Assembly (NCBI GenBank): GCA_020725025.1
Contig: DYFV01000001.1
Location: forward strand, 1 to 64,000
Length of the DNA stretch: 64,000 nucleotides
Source of the DNA: Azoarcus sp.
GTDB lineage: Bacteria > Pseudomonadota > Gammaproteobacteria > Burkholderiales > Rhodocyclaceae
Reading direction: 5' to 3'
Translations under genes and position numbers: made by a program
In this document: one piece after another, positions 16,204 to 24,497 of the stretch
Numbering within the stretch: position 1 is the stretch's first letter
Layout of the letters: each line of letters begins with the position of its first letter
The notes under the pieces: model-generated
The model's database searches: none
The model's input: the letters and a program-made list of their open reading frames with translations, nothing else
What the model was told of the DNA's origin: nothing

Positions 16204-16641
16204 ATGAGGCGCACTGGTTGGAAGGGGTGGTTCGCGGCGTTGGTGCTGGTCGCGATGGCCGGATGCAGCGATCTCGCCTGGGAGCGCGGCCGCGTGCTGC
16301 TGTGGTGGGAGGCGCACGAGATGCTCTTCGCCCTGTCGCCGCAGAGCGGCCGGGTCGATGGTTACCGGCTGCACGGCGGGGTGCTGCACACCGGTGGTGT
16401 CGTGCTGCCCGCCGGCGCCTGTTTCGACACCCTGCGCTTCGATCCGCGCTCGGCGCGGTTGTGGGTGCTCGGCGCCGATGGCGGGCTGCTCGTCGACGCA
16501 CGCCGCATGAAAGTGCTTGCGCAGTGGCAGGGCGCCGAAGCGCCGGCTCCGCCGCCGGAGACCGCCCTTGCCGGTCGGGCGGAGGAAACGGTCGCCGCCG
16601 TCTGCCCCGCGCCGTGGCTCGCCCGCTCGGGCGCCTTGTAG
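16204..16641 (+). CDS. Small predicted lipoprotein of unknown function
   Basis: The 145-aa product has a classic lipoprotein signal peptide with two positive residues, a hydrophobic core and the lipobox AMAGC at about residue 22. The ATG at 16204 has a strong AAGGAGG ribosome-binding site. The mature part contains short beta-rich repeats (GRVDGYRLHGGVLHTGGVVL, LRFDPRSARLWVLGADGG) that suggest a beta-propeller-like fragment. I do not recognise the family. It is divergent from the MocR-type regulator, so it is a candidate target of that regulator. Confidence 0.65.
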   Translation: MRRTGWKGWFAALVLVAMAGCSDLAWERGRVLLWWEAHEMLFALSPQSGRVDGYRLHGGVLHTGGVVLPAGACFDTLRFDPRSARLWVLGADGGLLVDARRMKVLAQWQGAEAPAPPPETALAGRAEETVAAVCPAPWLARSGAL

Positions 16642-16738
16642 GGGCGGAAGGCGCGATAGGGCGCTTATCCGGTGCGCCGCGCGATCGGCAGGCGGCGGCG
16701 TTCGCGGCTGGCGCCGCTCCTACAGCGGCGCAGGCGCC

Positions 16739-17377
16739 TCAGCCGAGGGGTGCCAGCACCACGTCGAAGCGGCCGCTGACCACGCCGTCCGGTCCGGCCT
16801 GAAACTTCACCCAGCGGCAGGCCTCGACCTCCCGGTCGACCAGGTCGAAACGCGCCCGCGCACCGCCGCGCTCGTCCTCCCAATAGGACTGGGTGGTCAG
16901 CGGGCGATGGCCGGGGGCGGCGAATTTCCAGTGGATGTGACGGCGGCGCACGCCGTAGTGGCCGGGGACGATGCTCGCGAAGGCGAAGTGACCGGCCTTG
17001 TCGGTGGCGGCGAGGCCGCGCAGGTTGATCGACTCCAGGGGCCAGGCGGAGATGTCGCCGTTGCCGGCCGGGTGGTACGCGCCCTCGTGGTCGCAGTGCC
17101 AGATCTCCACCACCGCCCCCGGCAGCGGACGCCGCCCGTCCGGGCCGCCGTACACGGTGCCCTCGATGCGCATCGGGATGCCGGGTGCGCCGAGGATGTT
17201 GATGTCCACCAGCCGCGGTGCATTCGCCACGTAGAACGGGCCCTCGGTCGCGGCGCCGGTGACGCCGCAATTCGCCGCTGCGGCCGGGAAGGCCCGCGCC
17301 AGCGCAGCGGCGCCCAGCGTCAGGCCGGCCGTTTCGAGGAAGAGGCGGCGCGGGGGCGGGGACGGCGTCTTCGTCAT
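16739..17377 (-). CDS. Intradiol ring-cleavage dioxygenase with Tat signal
   Basis: The 212-aa protein begins with a twin-arginine-like leader (PRRLFLETAGLTLGAAALA) ending AAAA near residue 34. The mature domain is the intradiol dioxygenase/protocatechuate 3,4-dioxygenase-beta fold. Candidate Fe(III) ligands are a Tyr in EGAYHPAGN, a Tyr in GHYGVRRRH, and two His in RRHIHWKF. The family cleaves catechol-type rings between the hydroxyls. Exported members exist but their substrates are poorly defined, and no aromatic catabolism genes are nearby. The ATG at 17377 follows a GGAG motif. Confidence 0.85.
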   Translation of the reverse strand: MTKTPSPPPRRLFLETAGLTLGAAALARAFPAAAANCGVTGAATEGPFYVANAPRLVDINILGAPGIPMRIEGTVYGGPDGRRPLPGAVVEIWHCDHEGAYHPAGNGDISAWPLESINLRGLAATDKAGHFAFASIVPGHYGVRRRHIHWKFAAPGHRPLTTQSYWEDERGGARARFDLVDREVEACRWVKFQAGPDGVVSGRFDVVLAPLG

Positions 17378-17497
17378 GGCGGATCTCCGAGGGCAGGGTT
17401 CGCCGGGCGGCGTGGGGGTGTGGTGCCTGGTCGCGTCGACCATGCCGGAGTGCGCGCGGTTCGCTTTCCAGTCGGCTGGGGAGGCTCGATCCGATTC

Positions 17498-17511
17498 TTG
17501 ATCTGGATCAA
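17498..17511. promoter_or_regulatory. Perfect FNR-type box 1 upstream of hybO
   Basis: TTGATCTGGATCAA is an exact match to the FNR/ANR consensus TTGAT-N4-ATCAA. It lies in the 444-bp gap between the dioxygenase gene (start 121 bp away on the other strand) and hybO (about 310 bp away), so it could serve either. I see no gene in this gap. Confidence 0.75.
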
Positions 17512-17584
17512 GAAAAGTGGAAAGCAGCTTATCGGTTTTCTGCCGCTCTCAGCCGGCGCGTCCCCTCGCGTGACGTGCAAGTGT

Positions 17585-17598
17585 TTGATCTGGATCAA
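17585..17598. promoter_or_regulatory. Perfect FNR-type box 2 upstream of hybO
   Basis: A second TTGATCTGGATCAA, identical over all 14 bases including the N4 spacer, lies 87 bp from the first. Its centre is about 178 bp upstream of the predicted sigma-54 start point of hybO, a distance suited to an upstream activator or to a separate anaerobic promoter. Confidence 0.75.
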
Positions 17599-17742
17599 AT
17601 GGGGGAATTCACCCAATCTGTTTCCGGGTGGTAACAGGGTTTTCAGTCCAGTGATCGCAGTGAGCTCGGAGTTGTCGCGGCAGCTACGGGGCGCTCTTGT
17701 ACAAGCCCTTGATGTGTCGAATAAAACTCCCTCTTCCGGTAC

Positions 17743-17759
17743 TCGGCACGGTTCTTGAG
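17743..17759 (+). promoter_or_regulatory. Sigma-54-type promoter of the hyb operon
   Basis: CGGCACGGTTCTTGA resembles the -24/-12 consensus TGGCACG-N4-TTGCA, with GG (17745) and G (17757) at the required spacing. The -12 dinucleotide is GA rather than GC. It aligns almost base for base with the element ahead of hupS. Transcription would start near 17770, about 50 bp before hybO. Confidence 0.6.
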
Positions 17760-17821
17760 AGACGGTCGCGCGGAGTGCGCAGTCGAGTGCACCCGCCATC
17801 GGACGAGAACAGGGGGAGTGC

Positions 17822-19003
17822 ATGCACGACGATCTGAAACAACTGGCCGCGGCCTGGGCCGCCCGCCCGGCCGAGGAGCGCCTGGGGATGAGCCGGCGCG
17901 GCTTCATGCAGTTCTGCGCCACGCTGGCCACCACGCTGGGCCTTTCCAAGGGCGCGGACGCGGCGGTGCAGCAGGCGATCGAGAGCGCGCGGCGCCCGTC
18001 GGTCATCTGGTTGCACTTCCAGGAGTGCACCGGCTGCACGGAATCGATGCTTCGTGCCGAGCACCCGACGCTCGAGAAGCTCATCCTCGACGTCATCTCC
18101 CTCGACTACCACGAGACGCTCTTCGCCGCTTCTGGTCACCAGATCGAGGCGGCGCGCAAGCAGGCGATGGCCGAGAACAAGGGCAAGTACCTGCTGGTGG
18201 TGGAAGGCGCCATTCCGACCCGCGATAACGGCATCTACTGCAAGGTCGGCAACCAGACCGCGATCGAGCTCACGAAGGAGTGTGCGGCCGACGCGGCGGC
18301 GGTGATCGCCATCGGCTCCTGTGCCTCCTGGGGCGGCATGCCGGCGACCGATCCCAACCCCACCGGCGCGGCGGGCGTCCAGAAGATCATCGACAAGCCG
18401 GTGGTGACCATTCCCGGCTGCCCCCCCAACCCCTACAACTTCCTCGCCACGGTGGTGCATTTCCTCACCTTCGGCAGCCTGCCGGCGACCGATCCCCTTG
18501 GCCGTCCCCTGTTCGCCTACTCGCGCCTGGTGCACGAGCACTGCGAGCGGCGCGCCCACTTCGACGCGGGCCGCTTCGCCCTGGAGTTCGGCGACGAGGG
18601 CCATCGCCGGGGCTACTGCCTGTACAAGCTGGGTTGCAAGGGGCCGGAGACCTACGCCAACTGCCCGACCATCCTCTTCGGCGATGCCGGCTCGGGCACC
18701 TGGCCGGTGGGCTGCGGCCACCCCTGTATCGGCTGTAGCGAGGAGGGGGTGGGCTTCACCAAGCCCATCCACATGCTCGCCAAGGTGAAGAACGTCGAGC
18801 CGCCCGCGGGTTACCCGGGGGTGGCCGAGGCGCAGGGCGAGGGCATGTCCCTGGGCGCGGCGGCAGTGCTCGCTGCGGTGGCCGGCGCGGCGGCCGGGGC
18901 CGGGGCGATGGTGGCGAAGAATCTCGGACGCCAGGCCGATGCCGGCGCGCCGCCCGCCGCGGGCAAGGGCGCCGGCGAGCAGGGGCCGGGGAGCGCGGCA
19001 TGA
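17822..19003 (+). CDS. hybO: [NiFe] hydrogenase small subunit, Hyb type (group 1c)
   Basis: The 393-aa precursor carries a Tat signal (SRRGFMQFC, Arg25-Arg26) and three Fe-S clusters that pass electrons out of the active site. Proximal-cluster cysteines are C69 and C72 (ECTGCTES), C167 (GSCASWGG) and one in PGCPPNP. Distal and medial ligands lie in [23 protein letters not shown] and GCGHPCIGCSEEG. Positions 71 and 172 are Gly, not Cys, so this is a standard 4-Cys proximal cluster, not the O2-tolerant type. A C-terminal Ala-rich membrane anchor spans about 340-365. It heads a tightly overlapping operon with hybABCD. Confidence 0.95.
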   Translation: MHDDLKQLAAAWAARPAEERLGMSRRGFMQFCATLATTLGLSKGADAAVQQAIESARRPSVIWLHFQECTGCTESMLRAEHPTLEKLILDVISLDYHETLFAASGHQIEAARKQAMAENKGKYLLVVEGAIPTRDNGIYCKVGNQTAIELTKECAADAAAVIAIGSCASWGGMPATDPNPTGAAGVQKIIDKPVVTIPGCPPNPYNFLATVVHFLTFGSLPATDPLGRPLFAYSRLVHEHCERRAHFDAGRFALEFGDEGHRRGYCLYKLGCKGPETYANCPTILFGDAGSGTWPVGCGHPCIGCSEEGVGFTKPIHMLAKVKNVEPPAGYPGVAEAQGEGMSLGAAAVLAAVAGAAAGAGAMVAKNLGRQADAGAPPAAGKGAGEQGPGSAA

Positions 19004-19986
19004 GCTCCCGGCGCGAATTCCTGAGGCACGCGCTGGCGGGCGTCGGCGCCGCGACCGGGCTCGCCGCGAGCGCCCCGGCGGCGGCGCGCGGCAATCCCGA
19101 GCGCCTGCCGGAGGCCGTGGGCCTCCTCTTCGACGGGACCCTGTGCATCGGCTGCAAGGCCTGCGTGGCGGCGTGCAAGCGGGCCAACGACCTGCCCCTC
19201 GACTATCGGACTCCGATCGAGTCGCAGTGGGATCTGCCGGTCGATACGACGGCGCGCACCTTCAACGTCATCAAGGTGTACCGGGACGGCGCGGCGGTGA
19301 ACAAGGACGTGCTGGAAGACGGCTACGCCTTCAGCAAGACCTCCTGCCTGCATTGCGTCGATCCGTCCTGCGTGTCGGCCTGCCCGGTCTCGGCGATGAC
19401 CAAGGATGCGGTCACCGGCATCGTCCAGTACGACCCGGATGCCTGCATCGGCTGCCGCTACTGCGTCGCCGCCTGCCCCTTCGGCATCCCCAAGTTCGAC
19501 TACGAGTCGGCCACCGGCAAGATCGGCAAGTGCGAGCTGTGCCGCCACCGCATGGAAGACGGCCACTACGCGGCCTGTGCCGAGGTGTGCCCGACCGGGG
19601 CGACGCTCTTCGGCAAGGTGAGCGACCTACAGGCCGAAGCCCAGCGGCGCCTGTCGCTGATTCCTGGCGCCACCACCGTCTATCCGCGCGGCTACCTCGG
19701 CAAGAACGATCAGCCGTCCTGGGAGGGCCCGGTCGCGAGCTATACGCCCCACCTCTACGGCGAGAAGGAGCTGGGCGGCACCCAGGTGATGCACCTCGCG
19801 GGCGTGCCCTTCGAGCGGCTGGGCTACCCGACGCTGCCGGAACGCTCCTTCGCTTCGCGCTCGGAGACGCTGCAGCACACCCTCTACGGGGGGCTCGTGC
19901 TGCCCATCGCGCTGTTCGGCGCGATGACCTGGGTGGCGAGGAAGAACAGCAAGCAGCATGACGAAGCCGAGGGGGGCGACAAATGA
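19000..19986 (+). CDS. hybA: Hydrogenase-2 iron-sulfur subunit HybA
   Basis: The 328-aa periplasmic ferredoxin-type subunit has a Tat signal (SRREFLRHALAG) and four 4Fe-4S motifs: CIGCKACVAACK, CLHCVDPSCVSACP, CIGCRYCVAACP and CELCRHR with CAEVCPTG. A hydrophobic helix near residues 295-315 anchors it. It carries electrons from HybO to the quinone-linked HybB. The start overlaps the hybO stop by 4 bp (ATGA), which suggests coupled translation and 1:1 assembly. Confidence 0.95.
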   Translation: MSSRREFLRHALAGVGAATGLAASAPAAARGNPERLPEAVGLLFDGTLCIGCKACVAACKRANDLPLDYRTPIESQWDLPVDTTARTFNVIKVYRDGAAVNKDVLEDGYAFSKTSCLHCVDPSCVSACPVSAMTKDAVTGIVQYDPDACIGCRYCVAACPFGIPKFDYESATGKIGKCELCRHRMEDGHYAACAEVCPTGATLFGKVSDLQAEAQRRLSLIPGATTVYPRGYLGKNDQPSWEGPVASYTPHLYGEKELGGTQVMHLAGVPFERLGYPTLPERSFASRSETLQHTLYGGLVLPIALFGAMTWVARKNSKQHDEAEGGDK

Positions 19987-21143
19987 GCGGACATACTCAC
20001 GCGGCGCCCGCGCCGGTCGGCGGGCGGCTCCTGTCGCCGGTGACCTTCATCTGCGGCGTGCTCATCGCGGCCGCGCTGGCAGTGCTGGCGGTGCGCTTCT
20101 TCTACGGGCTGGGGGCGGTCACCAACCTCAACGACGGCTATCCCTGGGGTCTGTGGGTGGTGGCCGACGTGGTGATCGGCTCGGCCTTCGCCTGCGGCGG
20201 TTTCGCGGTGGCGGCCCTGGTCTACATCCTCAACAAGGGCGAGTACCACCCGCTGATCCGCCCGGCGCTGCTGGCGAGCCTGCTGGGCTATACCCTGGCG
20301 GGCGTGGGGGTGATCTTCGACCTCGGGCGGTGGTGGAACTTCTACCACATCTTCACGCCCGGCTATGCCTCGCCCAACTCGGTGATGTTCGAGGTGGCGG
20401 TGTGCATCACCCTCTACATCATCGTGCTGTGGATCGAGTTCTCGCCGACCATCCTCGAGAAGTTCGGGCTGGAGAACGCCAGGAGGAAGCTGGTGGGCAC
20501 GATGTATGTGTTCATCGGCCTGGGGATGGTGCTGCCGATGATGCACCAGAGCTCCCTGGGCTCCATGCTCATCGTGTTCGGCACCCAGATCCATCCCCTG
20601 TGGCAGACGATGCTGTTGCCGCTGCTCTACCTGATGACGGCGGTGGCCATCGGCTACGCCATCGTGCTCTTCGAGAGCTGCCTCGCCTCGGCGGGCTACC
20701 GGCGCGAGATCGAGCTGAATCTGCTCACCCCGCTCGCCCGGGTGATGCTGGTCGTGCTCGGCGCCTACCTCGCGGTGCGCTTCGTCGACCTCCTGGTGCG
20801 CGGTGCCCTCGGCACGGCCTTCGAGCCCACCCTGCAGGCGGCCTTCTTCTGGCTGGAGACGATCGCCTTCGCGCTGCCCTTCTGGCTGCTGCGCAACCGC
20901 GACGCGCGCAGCAACCCGGCCAACCTGTTCCTGGGCGGCATCGCACTCATCGCCGGCGGCGTGCTCCTGCGCGTCAATTCCTTCCTGATCGGTTATCAGA
21001 CCGGCGGCAACTGGAGCTACTTCCCGTCGCTGGGCGAGATCGTCGTCACCGTCGGGATGTTCGCCATCGAAGTGCTCGCCTACATCGTCATCACCCGCCG
21101 TTTCCCGGTGCTGCCGCGCGAAGCGCGCGCGGCGGCCCATTGA
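19983..21143 (+). CDS. hybB: Hydrogenase-2 membrane subunit HybB (NrfD family)
   Basis: The 386-aa integral membrane protein has about ten transmembrane helices and NrfD/PsrC-family features (GYPWGLWVVADVVIG, RWWNFYHIFTPGYASPNSV split by loops). No haem-binding histidine pattern of cytochrome b is expected in this family; it exchanges electrons with the quinone pool and, in HybB, may pump or translocate protons. It overlaps hybA by 4 bp and precedes hybC by 12 bp. Confidence 0.93.
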   Translation: MSGHTHAAPAPVGGRLLSPVTFICGVLIAAALAVLAVRFFYGLGAVTNLNDGYPWGLWVVADVVIGSAFACGGFAVAALVYILNKGEYHPLIRPALLASLLGYTLAGVGVIFDLGRWWNFYHIFTPGYASPNSVMFEVAVCITLYIIVLWIEFSPTILEKFGLENARRKLVGTMYVFIGLGMVLPMMHQSSLGSMLIVFGTQIHPLWQTMLLPLLYLMTAVAIGYAIVLFESCLASAGYRREIELNLLTPLARVMLVVLGAYLAVRFVDLLVRGALGTAFEPTLQAAFFWLETIAFALPFWLLRNRDARSNPANLFLGGIALIAGGVLLRVNSFLIGYQTGGNWSYFPSLGEIVVTVGMFAIEVLAYIVITRRFPVLPREARAAAH

Positions 21144-21155
21144 GGAGAAGCTTCC

Positions 21156-22868
21156 ATGACTCAGCGCATCACCATTGACCCCGTTTCCCGGATCGAAGGC
21201 CACCTGCGGGTCGACGTCGACGTCAAGGACGGCCGCGTCGCCAAAGCCTGGTCGTCCGGGCAGATGTGGCGCGGCGTGGAGAACATCCTCATCGGCCGCG
21301 ACCCGCGCGACGCGTGGGCGATCACCCAGCGCATCTGCGGCGTGTGCACCACGGTGCACGCCATCTGCTCGGTGCGCGCGGTGGAGAACGCCCTCGACCT
21401 GGAGATCCCGGTCAACGCCCAGTACATCCGCAACCTGATCATCCTGGCGCACGCCATCCACGACCACATCGTGCACTTCTACCACCTGTCGGCGCTCGAC
21501 TGGGTGGACGTGGTCTCGGCGCTCAAGGCCGACCCGGACAAGGCCTCGGCGCTCGCGGAGAGCCTGTCCTCGTGGTCGGGGAATTCCAAGCACGAGTTCC
21601 GCAAGGTGAAGGAGCGGCTCGCCGGCTTCGTGTCCACCGGCCAGCTGGGCATCTTCACCAACGGCTACTGGGGCCACCCGGCGATGAAGCTGCCGCCCGA
21701 GGTGAACCTCATCGCCGTGTCCCACTACCTGCAGGCGCTGGAGGTGCAGCGCTATGCCAACAAGATCGTCTCCATCCTTGGCGCCAAGACCCCCCACATC
21801 CAGAACGTGGCGGTGGGCGGCGTCTCCAACCCGCTCGCCACCGACTCCCAGGCGGTGCTCACCATGGAGCGCCTGATGGCGGTGAAGGAGTGGATGGGCA
21901 AGCTCGACGACTTCGTGAAGAACGTCTACCTGGTCGACGTGGCGGCGATCGGCGCCTTCTACGCCGACTGGACCCAGCACGGGCGCGGCATCGTCGATTA
22001 CCTCGCCGCGCCGGACATCCCCCTCGACGGCAAGGGCACCAAGTTCGCGCTGCCGGGCGGCCACGTCGCCAACGGCGATCTCGGCCAGTTCAGCGAGATC
22101 AAGAGCTTCGGCGACGCCTACTTCCGCGACGGCGTGTCCGAGGCGGTGAAGCACTCCTGGTACGAGTACAAGGACGGCGACGGCGCGACCCTGCACCCCT
22201 ACGTCGGCGAGACCAAGCCGAACTACACCGACTTCCAGGACGAGGGGAAGTACTCCTGGCTCAAGTCGCCCACCTTCTACGGCAAGCCGATGCAGGTGGG
22301 GCCGCTGTCGCGCGTGCTCACCATGCTCGCCGCCGGCCACGAGCCGACCAGGCAGTACGCCACCGCGACCCTGGAGCGCGTCTCCGCCATCGCCGGAGCC
22401 AAGGTCGGGCTCGACGCGATGCACTCGACCATCGGACGGCACGCCGCGCGCGCCATCTCCTGCGCGGTGCAGGTGGACGAGATCGGCAAGCAGTGGGATC
22501 TGCTGGTGGCGAACATGGCCGCGGGCGACATGAAGACCTTCAACCGCCCGGTCTTCCCCAAGGGCGAGATCCGCGGCGTGGGCTTCCACGAGGCGCCGCG
22601 CGGCATCCTGTCCCACTGGGTGGTGATCGACGACGGCAAGATCAAGAACTACCAGTGCGTGGTGCCCACCACCTGGAACGCCGCGCCGAGGAACGAGCAG
22701 GACGCGCCCGGCGCCTACGAGGCGAGCCTCCTCGACAACCCGGTGGCCGACCCCGAGCAGCCGCTGGAGGTGCTGCGCACGGTGCACTCCTTCGACCCCT
22801 GCCTCGCCTGCGCGGTGCATGTGCTCGACAAGGAGCAGGAGAAGTCGGTGCAGGTGAGGGCGGTATGA
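21156..22868 (+). CDS. hybC: [NiFe] hydrogenase large subunit, Hyb type
   Basis: The 570-aa catalytic subunit binds the Ni-Fe(CN)2CO centre. The N-terminal pair of ligands is in RICGVCTTVH, the C-terminal pair in DPCLACAVH. Fifteen residues (VLDKEQ...VRAV) follow the terminal His and would be removed by the HybD protease during maturation. Other family marks are DPVSRIEGHL at the start and NGYWGHPAMKLPPE. It has no signal peptide and travels with HybO through Tat. AGGAG precedes the start. Confidence 0.96.
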   Translation: MTQRITIDPVSRIEGHLRVDVDVKDGRVAKAWSSGQMWRGVENILIGRDPRDAWAITQRICGVCTTVHAICSVRAVENALDLEIPVNAQYIRNLIILAHAIHDHIVHFYHLSALDWVDVVSALKADPDKASALAESLSSWSGNSKHEFRKVKERLAGFVSTGQLGIFTNGYWGHPAMKLPPEVNLIAVSHYLQALEVQRYANKIVSILGAKTPHIQNVAVGGVSNPLATDSQAVLTMERLMAVKEWMGKLDDFVKNVYLVDVAAIGAFYADWTQHGRGIVDYLAAPDIPLDGKGTKFALPGGHVANGDLGQFSEIKSFGDAYFRDGVSEAVKHSWYEYKDGDGATLHPYVGETKPNYTDFQDEGKYSWLKSPTFYGKPMQVGPLSRVLTMLAAGHEPTRQYATATLERVSAIAGAKVGLDAMHSTIGRHAARAISCAVQVDEIGKQWDLLVANMAAGDMKTFNRPVFPKGEIRGVGFHEAPRGILSHWVVIDDGKIKNYQCVVPTTWNAAPRNEQDAPGAYEASLLDNPVADPEQPLEVLRTVHSFDPCLACAVHVLDKEQEKSVQVRAV

Positions 22869-23377
22869 ACGCCCCGGCTCGCCGCGCCGTTCTGCTGGGC
22901 GTCGGCAACATCCTCCTCTCCGACGAGGGGGTGGGGGTGAAGTCGGTGCTGCGCTTCGCCGAGGAGAACCTGCTGCCCGAGGGCGTGGAGGTGCTCGACG
23001 GCGGCACCTGCGCGATGGAGATGCTGGAGGAGCTGGAGAACCTGGACCTCCTGGTGGTGGCCGACTGCGTGCGGGTCGGCAAGCCGCCTGCCTCGGTGGT
23101 CGTGCTCACCGGCGAGGAGGTGCCGGCCTTCTTCCGCCAGCGCCTGTCGCCGCACCAGGTGGGGCTCTCCGACGTCTTCGCCACCCTGCTGCTGACCGGC
23201 CGCGCACCCCGCGCCATCGTGGTGATCGGCGTGCAACCGGTGGCGATCGAGACGGGCATGGATCTCAGCCCCGAGGTCGAGGCCGCCGTGCCCCAGGTGC
23301 TCGCCGCCATCGGCGGGGCCTTCGCGGGCGAGGGCTACCGGGTCGCGCCCCGCGCCCTGCACAAGGCGGCCGCCTGA
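22865..23377 (+). CDS. hybD: Hydrogenase maturation protease HybD
   Basis: The 170-aa protease begins LLGVGNILLSDEGVGVKSV and contains the nickel-sensing residues of the HyaD/HybD/HycI family: Glu in SDEGVG, Asp in VVADCVRVG, and His in LSPHQVGLSD. It removes the HybC C-terminal peptide after nickel insertion. It overlaps the end of hybC (TATGA), consistent with dedicated service to this large subunit. The second protease, HupD, lies at 32 kb. Confidence 0.94.
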   Translation: MNAPARRAVLLGVGNILLSDEGVGVKSVLRFAEENLLPEGVEVLDGGTCAMEMLEELENLDLLVVADCVRVGKPPASVVVLTGEEVPAFFRQRLSPHQVGLSDVFATLLLTGRAPRAIVVIGVQPVAIETGMDLSPEVEAAVPQVLAAIGGAFAGEGYRVAPRALHKAAA

Positions 23378-23661
23378 TGTGCCTCTCGGTGCCCATGCAG
23401 GTGGTGGCGCTCGAAGCCGGCGGCGACATCGCCGTGGTCGAACGCCACGGCCGGCAGGAGCGGGTGAACATGCTGCTGGTCGGCCCGCAAGACGTCGGCA
23501 GCTGGGTGCTGGTATCGCTGGGCTTCGCCAAGGAGGTGGTCGAGCCCGAGGAGCTCGCGCTCATCGAGGACGCGCTCGCGGCCCTCGCCGCCTCCCTCGA
23601 CCACGACTACTCGCCCGAGGCGCATTTCCGCGATCTCATCGACGCGCGGAGAGAGTCGTGA
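23377..23661 (+). CDS. HypC/HybG/HupF family hydrogenase chaperone
   Basis: The 94-aa protein has the invariant N-terminal MCLSVPMQV with Cys2, which carries the Fe(CN)2CO unit together with HypD and delivers it to a large-subunit precursor. It is one of three HypC-family proteins in the island (others at 32778 and 38767). By position it is the HybC-specific one, like HybG of E. coli. It overlaps hybD by one base and the next gene by 4 bp. Confidence 0.92.
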   Translation: MCLSVPMQVVALEAGGDIAVVERHGRQERVNMLLVGPQDVGSWVLVSLGFAKEVVEPEELALIEDALAALAASLDHDYSPEAHFRDLIDARRES

Positions 23662-24200
23662 GCACCGTGCTGCCGCTGGTGCGCGTGCCCGCGCTGCGCC
23701 CGATCGTGGGCGAGGCCGCCGCGCCCTGGCCGGAGGATCCCTCCGACGCCCTCGAGCGCCATTTCGCGCGGGTCGCCCGCGAGCGCATGGCCGGCCTCGA
23801 TTTCCTCAATCCCCGGGTCGAGGTAAGCGTGGCCGAGTGCCGGCGCGTGGCCGGCGACTGGCTCGCGGCCCTGGTGACGCCCTGGTCCATCCAGCTCGTC
23901 CTGCTGCCCGGCGGCGGCAGCCTGTGGGAGGACTCCGCCCCGGGGCTGCGCCGGCGCGTCCGGCTGCCTGCCGGTGAGCTGGTTTTCATCGGCGACGCGG
24001 GCGAGGCGGCGCTGCCCGCTTATCAGTACTGCCCGCTCGTCGCGCCGCTCGATGCCGCGCTCGACACGGCCGCCGCGTGCGCGATCGCCAGCGATGCGCT
24101 TGCTGCGGCGCTCACTGCTGCCGTTCCCACGACCGCCCCGTCTCCTGCCGAGGGGCCGCCGTCTCCGTCCCGCCGCGCATTTCTCCGCGGCTCGCGCTGA
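23658..24200 (+). CDS. hybE: HybE/HupJ family hydrogenase assembly chaperone
   Basis: The 180-aa protein matches HybE/HupJ (NPRVEVSVAECRRVAGDWLAALVTPWSIQLVLLPGGG region, about residues 48-90; then LPAGELVFIGD and YQYCPLV). In E. coli HybE is a chaperone for the Tat-exported HybO-HybC pair. The last residues are SRRAFLRGSR, which imitate a twin-arginine motif although at the C-terminus. The start is a GTG at 23658 overlapping the previous stop (GTGA). A paralogue, HupJ, is at 34650. Confidence 0.85.
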   Translation: MSTVLPLVRVPALRPIVGEAAAPWPEDPSDALERHFARVARERMAGLDFLNPRVEVSVAECRRVAGDWLAALVTPWSIQLVLLPGGGSLWEDSAPGLRRRVRLPAGELVFIGDAGEAALPAYQYCPLVAPLDAALDTAAACAIASDALAAALTAAVPTTAPSPAEGPPSPSRRAFLRGSR

Positions 24201-24397
24201 CAGCTCGCTGGCGCGCGTAATCCGCCCGCGCCGGGGGGCGCATCGAGGCCCTCGCGACGGCGGCGGATGGAAGCCGCTTTCAACTGCGACGGATCGAAGC
24301 CCCATCCCGCGGGCGCAAGGCCGTCCGCCGTCATCGCACTTTCGTGCCTTTACGCCAAACCGGTAAGCCGCTTTCCACGCCAAATCCGGCCGAGTTC

Positions 24398-24411
24398 TTG
24401 ATCTGTCTCAA
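24398..24411. promoter_or_regulatory. FNR-like box upstream of hupS
   Basis: TTGATCTGTCTCAA matches the FNR dyad with one mismatch (CTCAA for ATCAA). It lies 10 bp upstream of the sigma-54-like element of hupS, centred about 41 bp before its predicted start point. The rest of the 297-bp gap after hybE shows no gene. Confidence 0.5.
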
Positions 24412-24420
24412 TTTTCAGAT

Positions 24421-24436
24421 TGGCACACTTCTTGTG
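24421..24436 (+). promoter_or_regulatory. Sigma-54-type promoter of hupSLC
   Basis: TGGCACACTTCTTGT follows the -24/-12 rule (GG at 24422, G at 24434) and carries a full TGGCAC. The -12 is GT instead of GC. It is very close to the element before hybO: GGCAC, a 2-base difference, then TTCTTG and GAG. Start point near 24446, about 50 bp before hupS. Confidence 0.65.
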
Positions 24437-24497
24437 AGGTGCTCCCCGTGGCTCACGTCCCGAGCGGACGACACAAACGAGAACCCGGAGACGCCCG

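Noticed and set aside
19884-22820. 978-codon minus-strand frame opposite hybA-hybC
   Set aside because: High GC leaves the complementary frame open; its His/Val/Asp-rich translation mirrors the hybABC codons, and the sense strand carries complete, motif-bearing genes.
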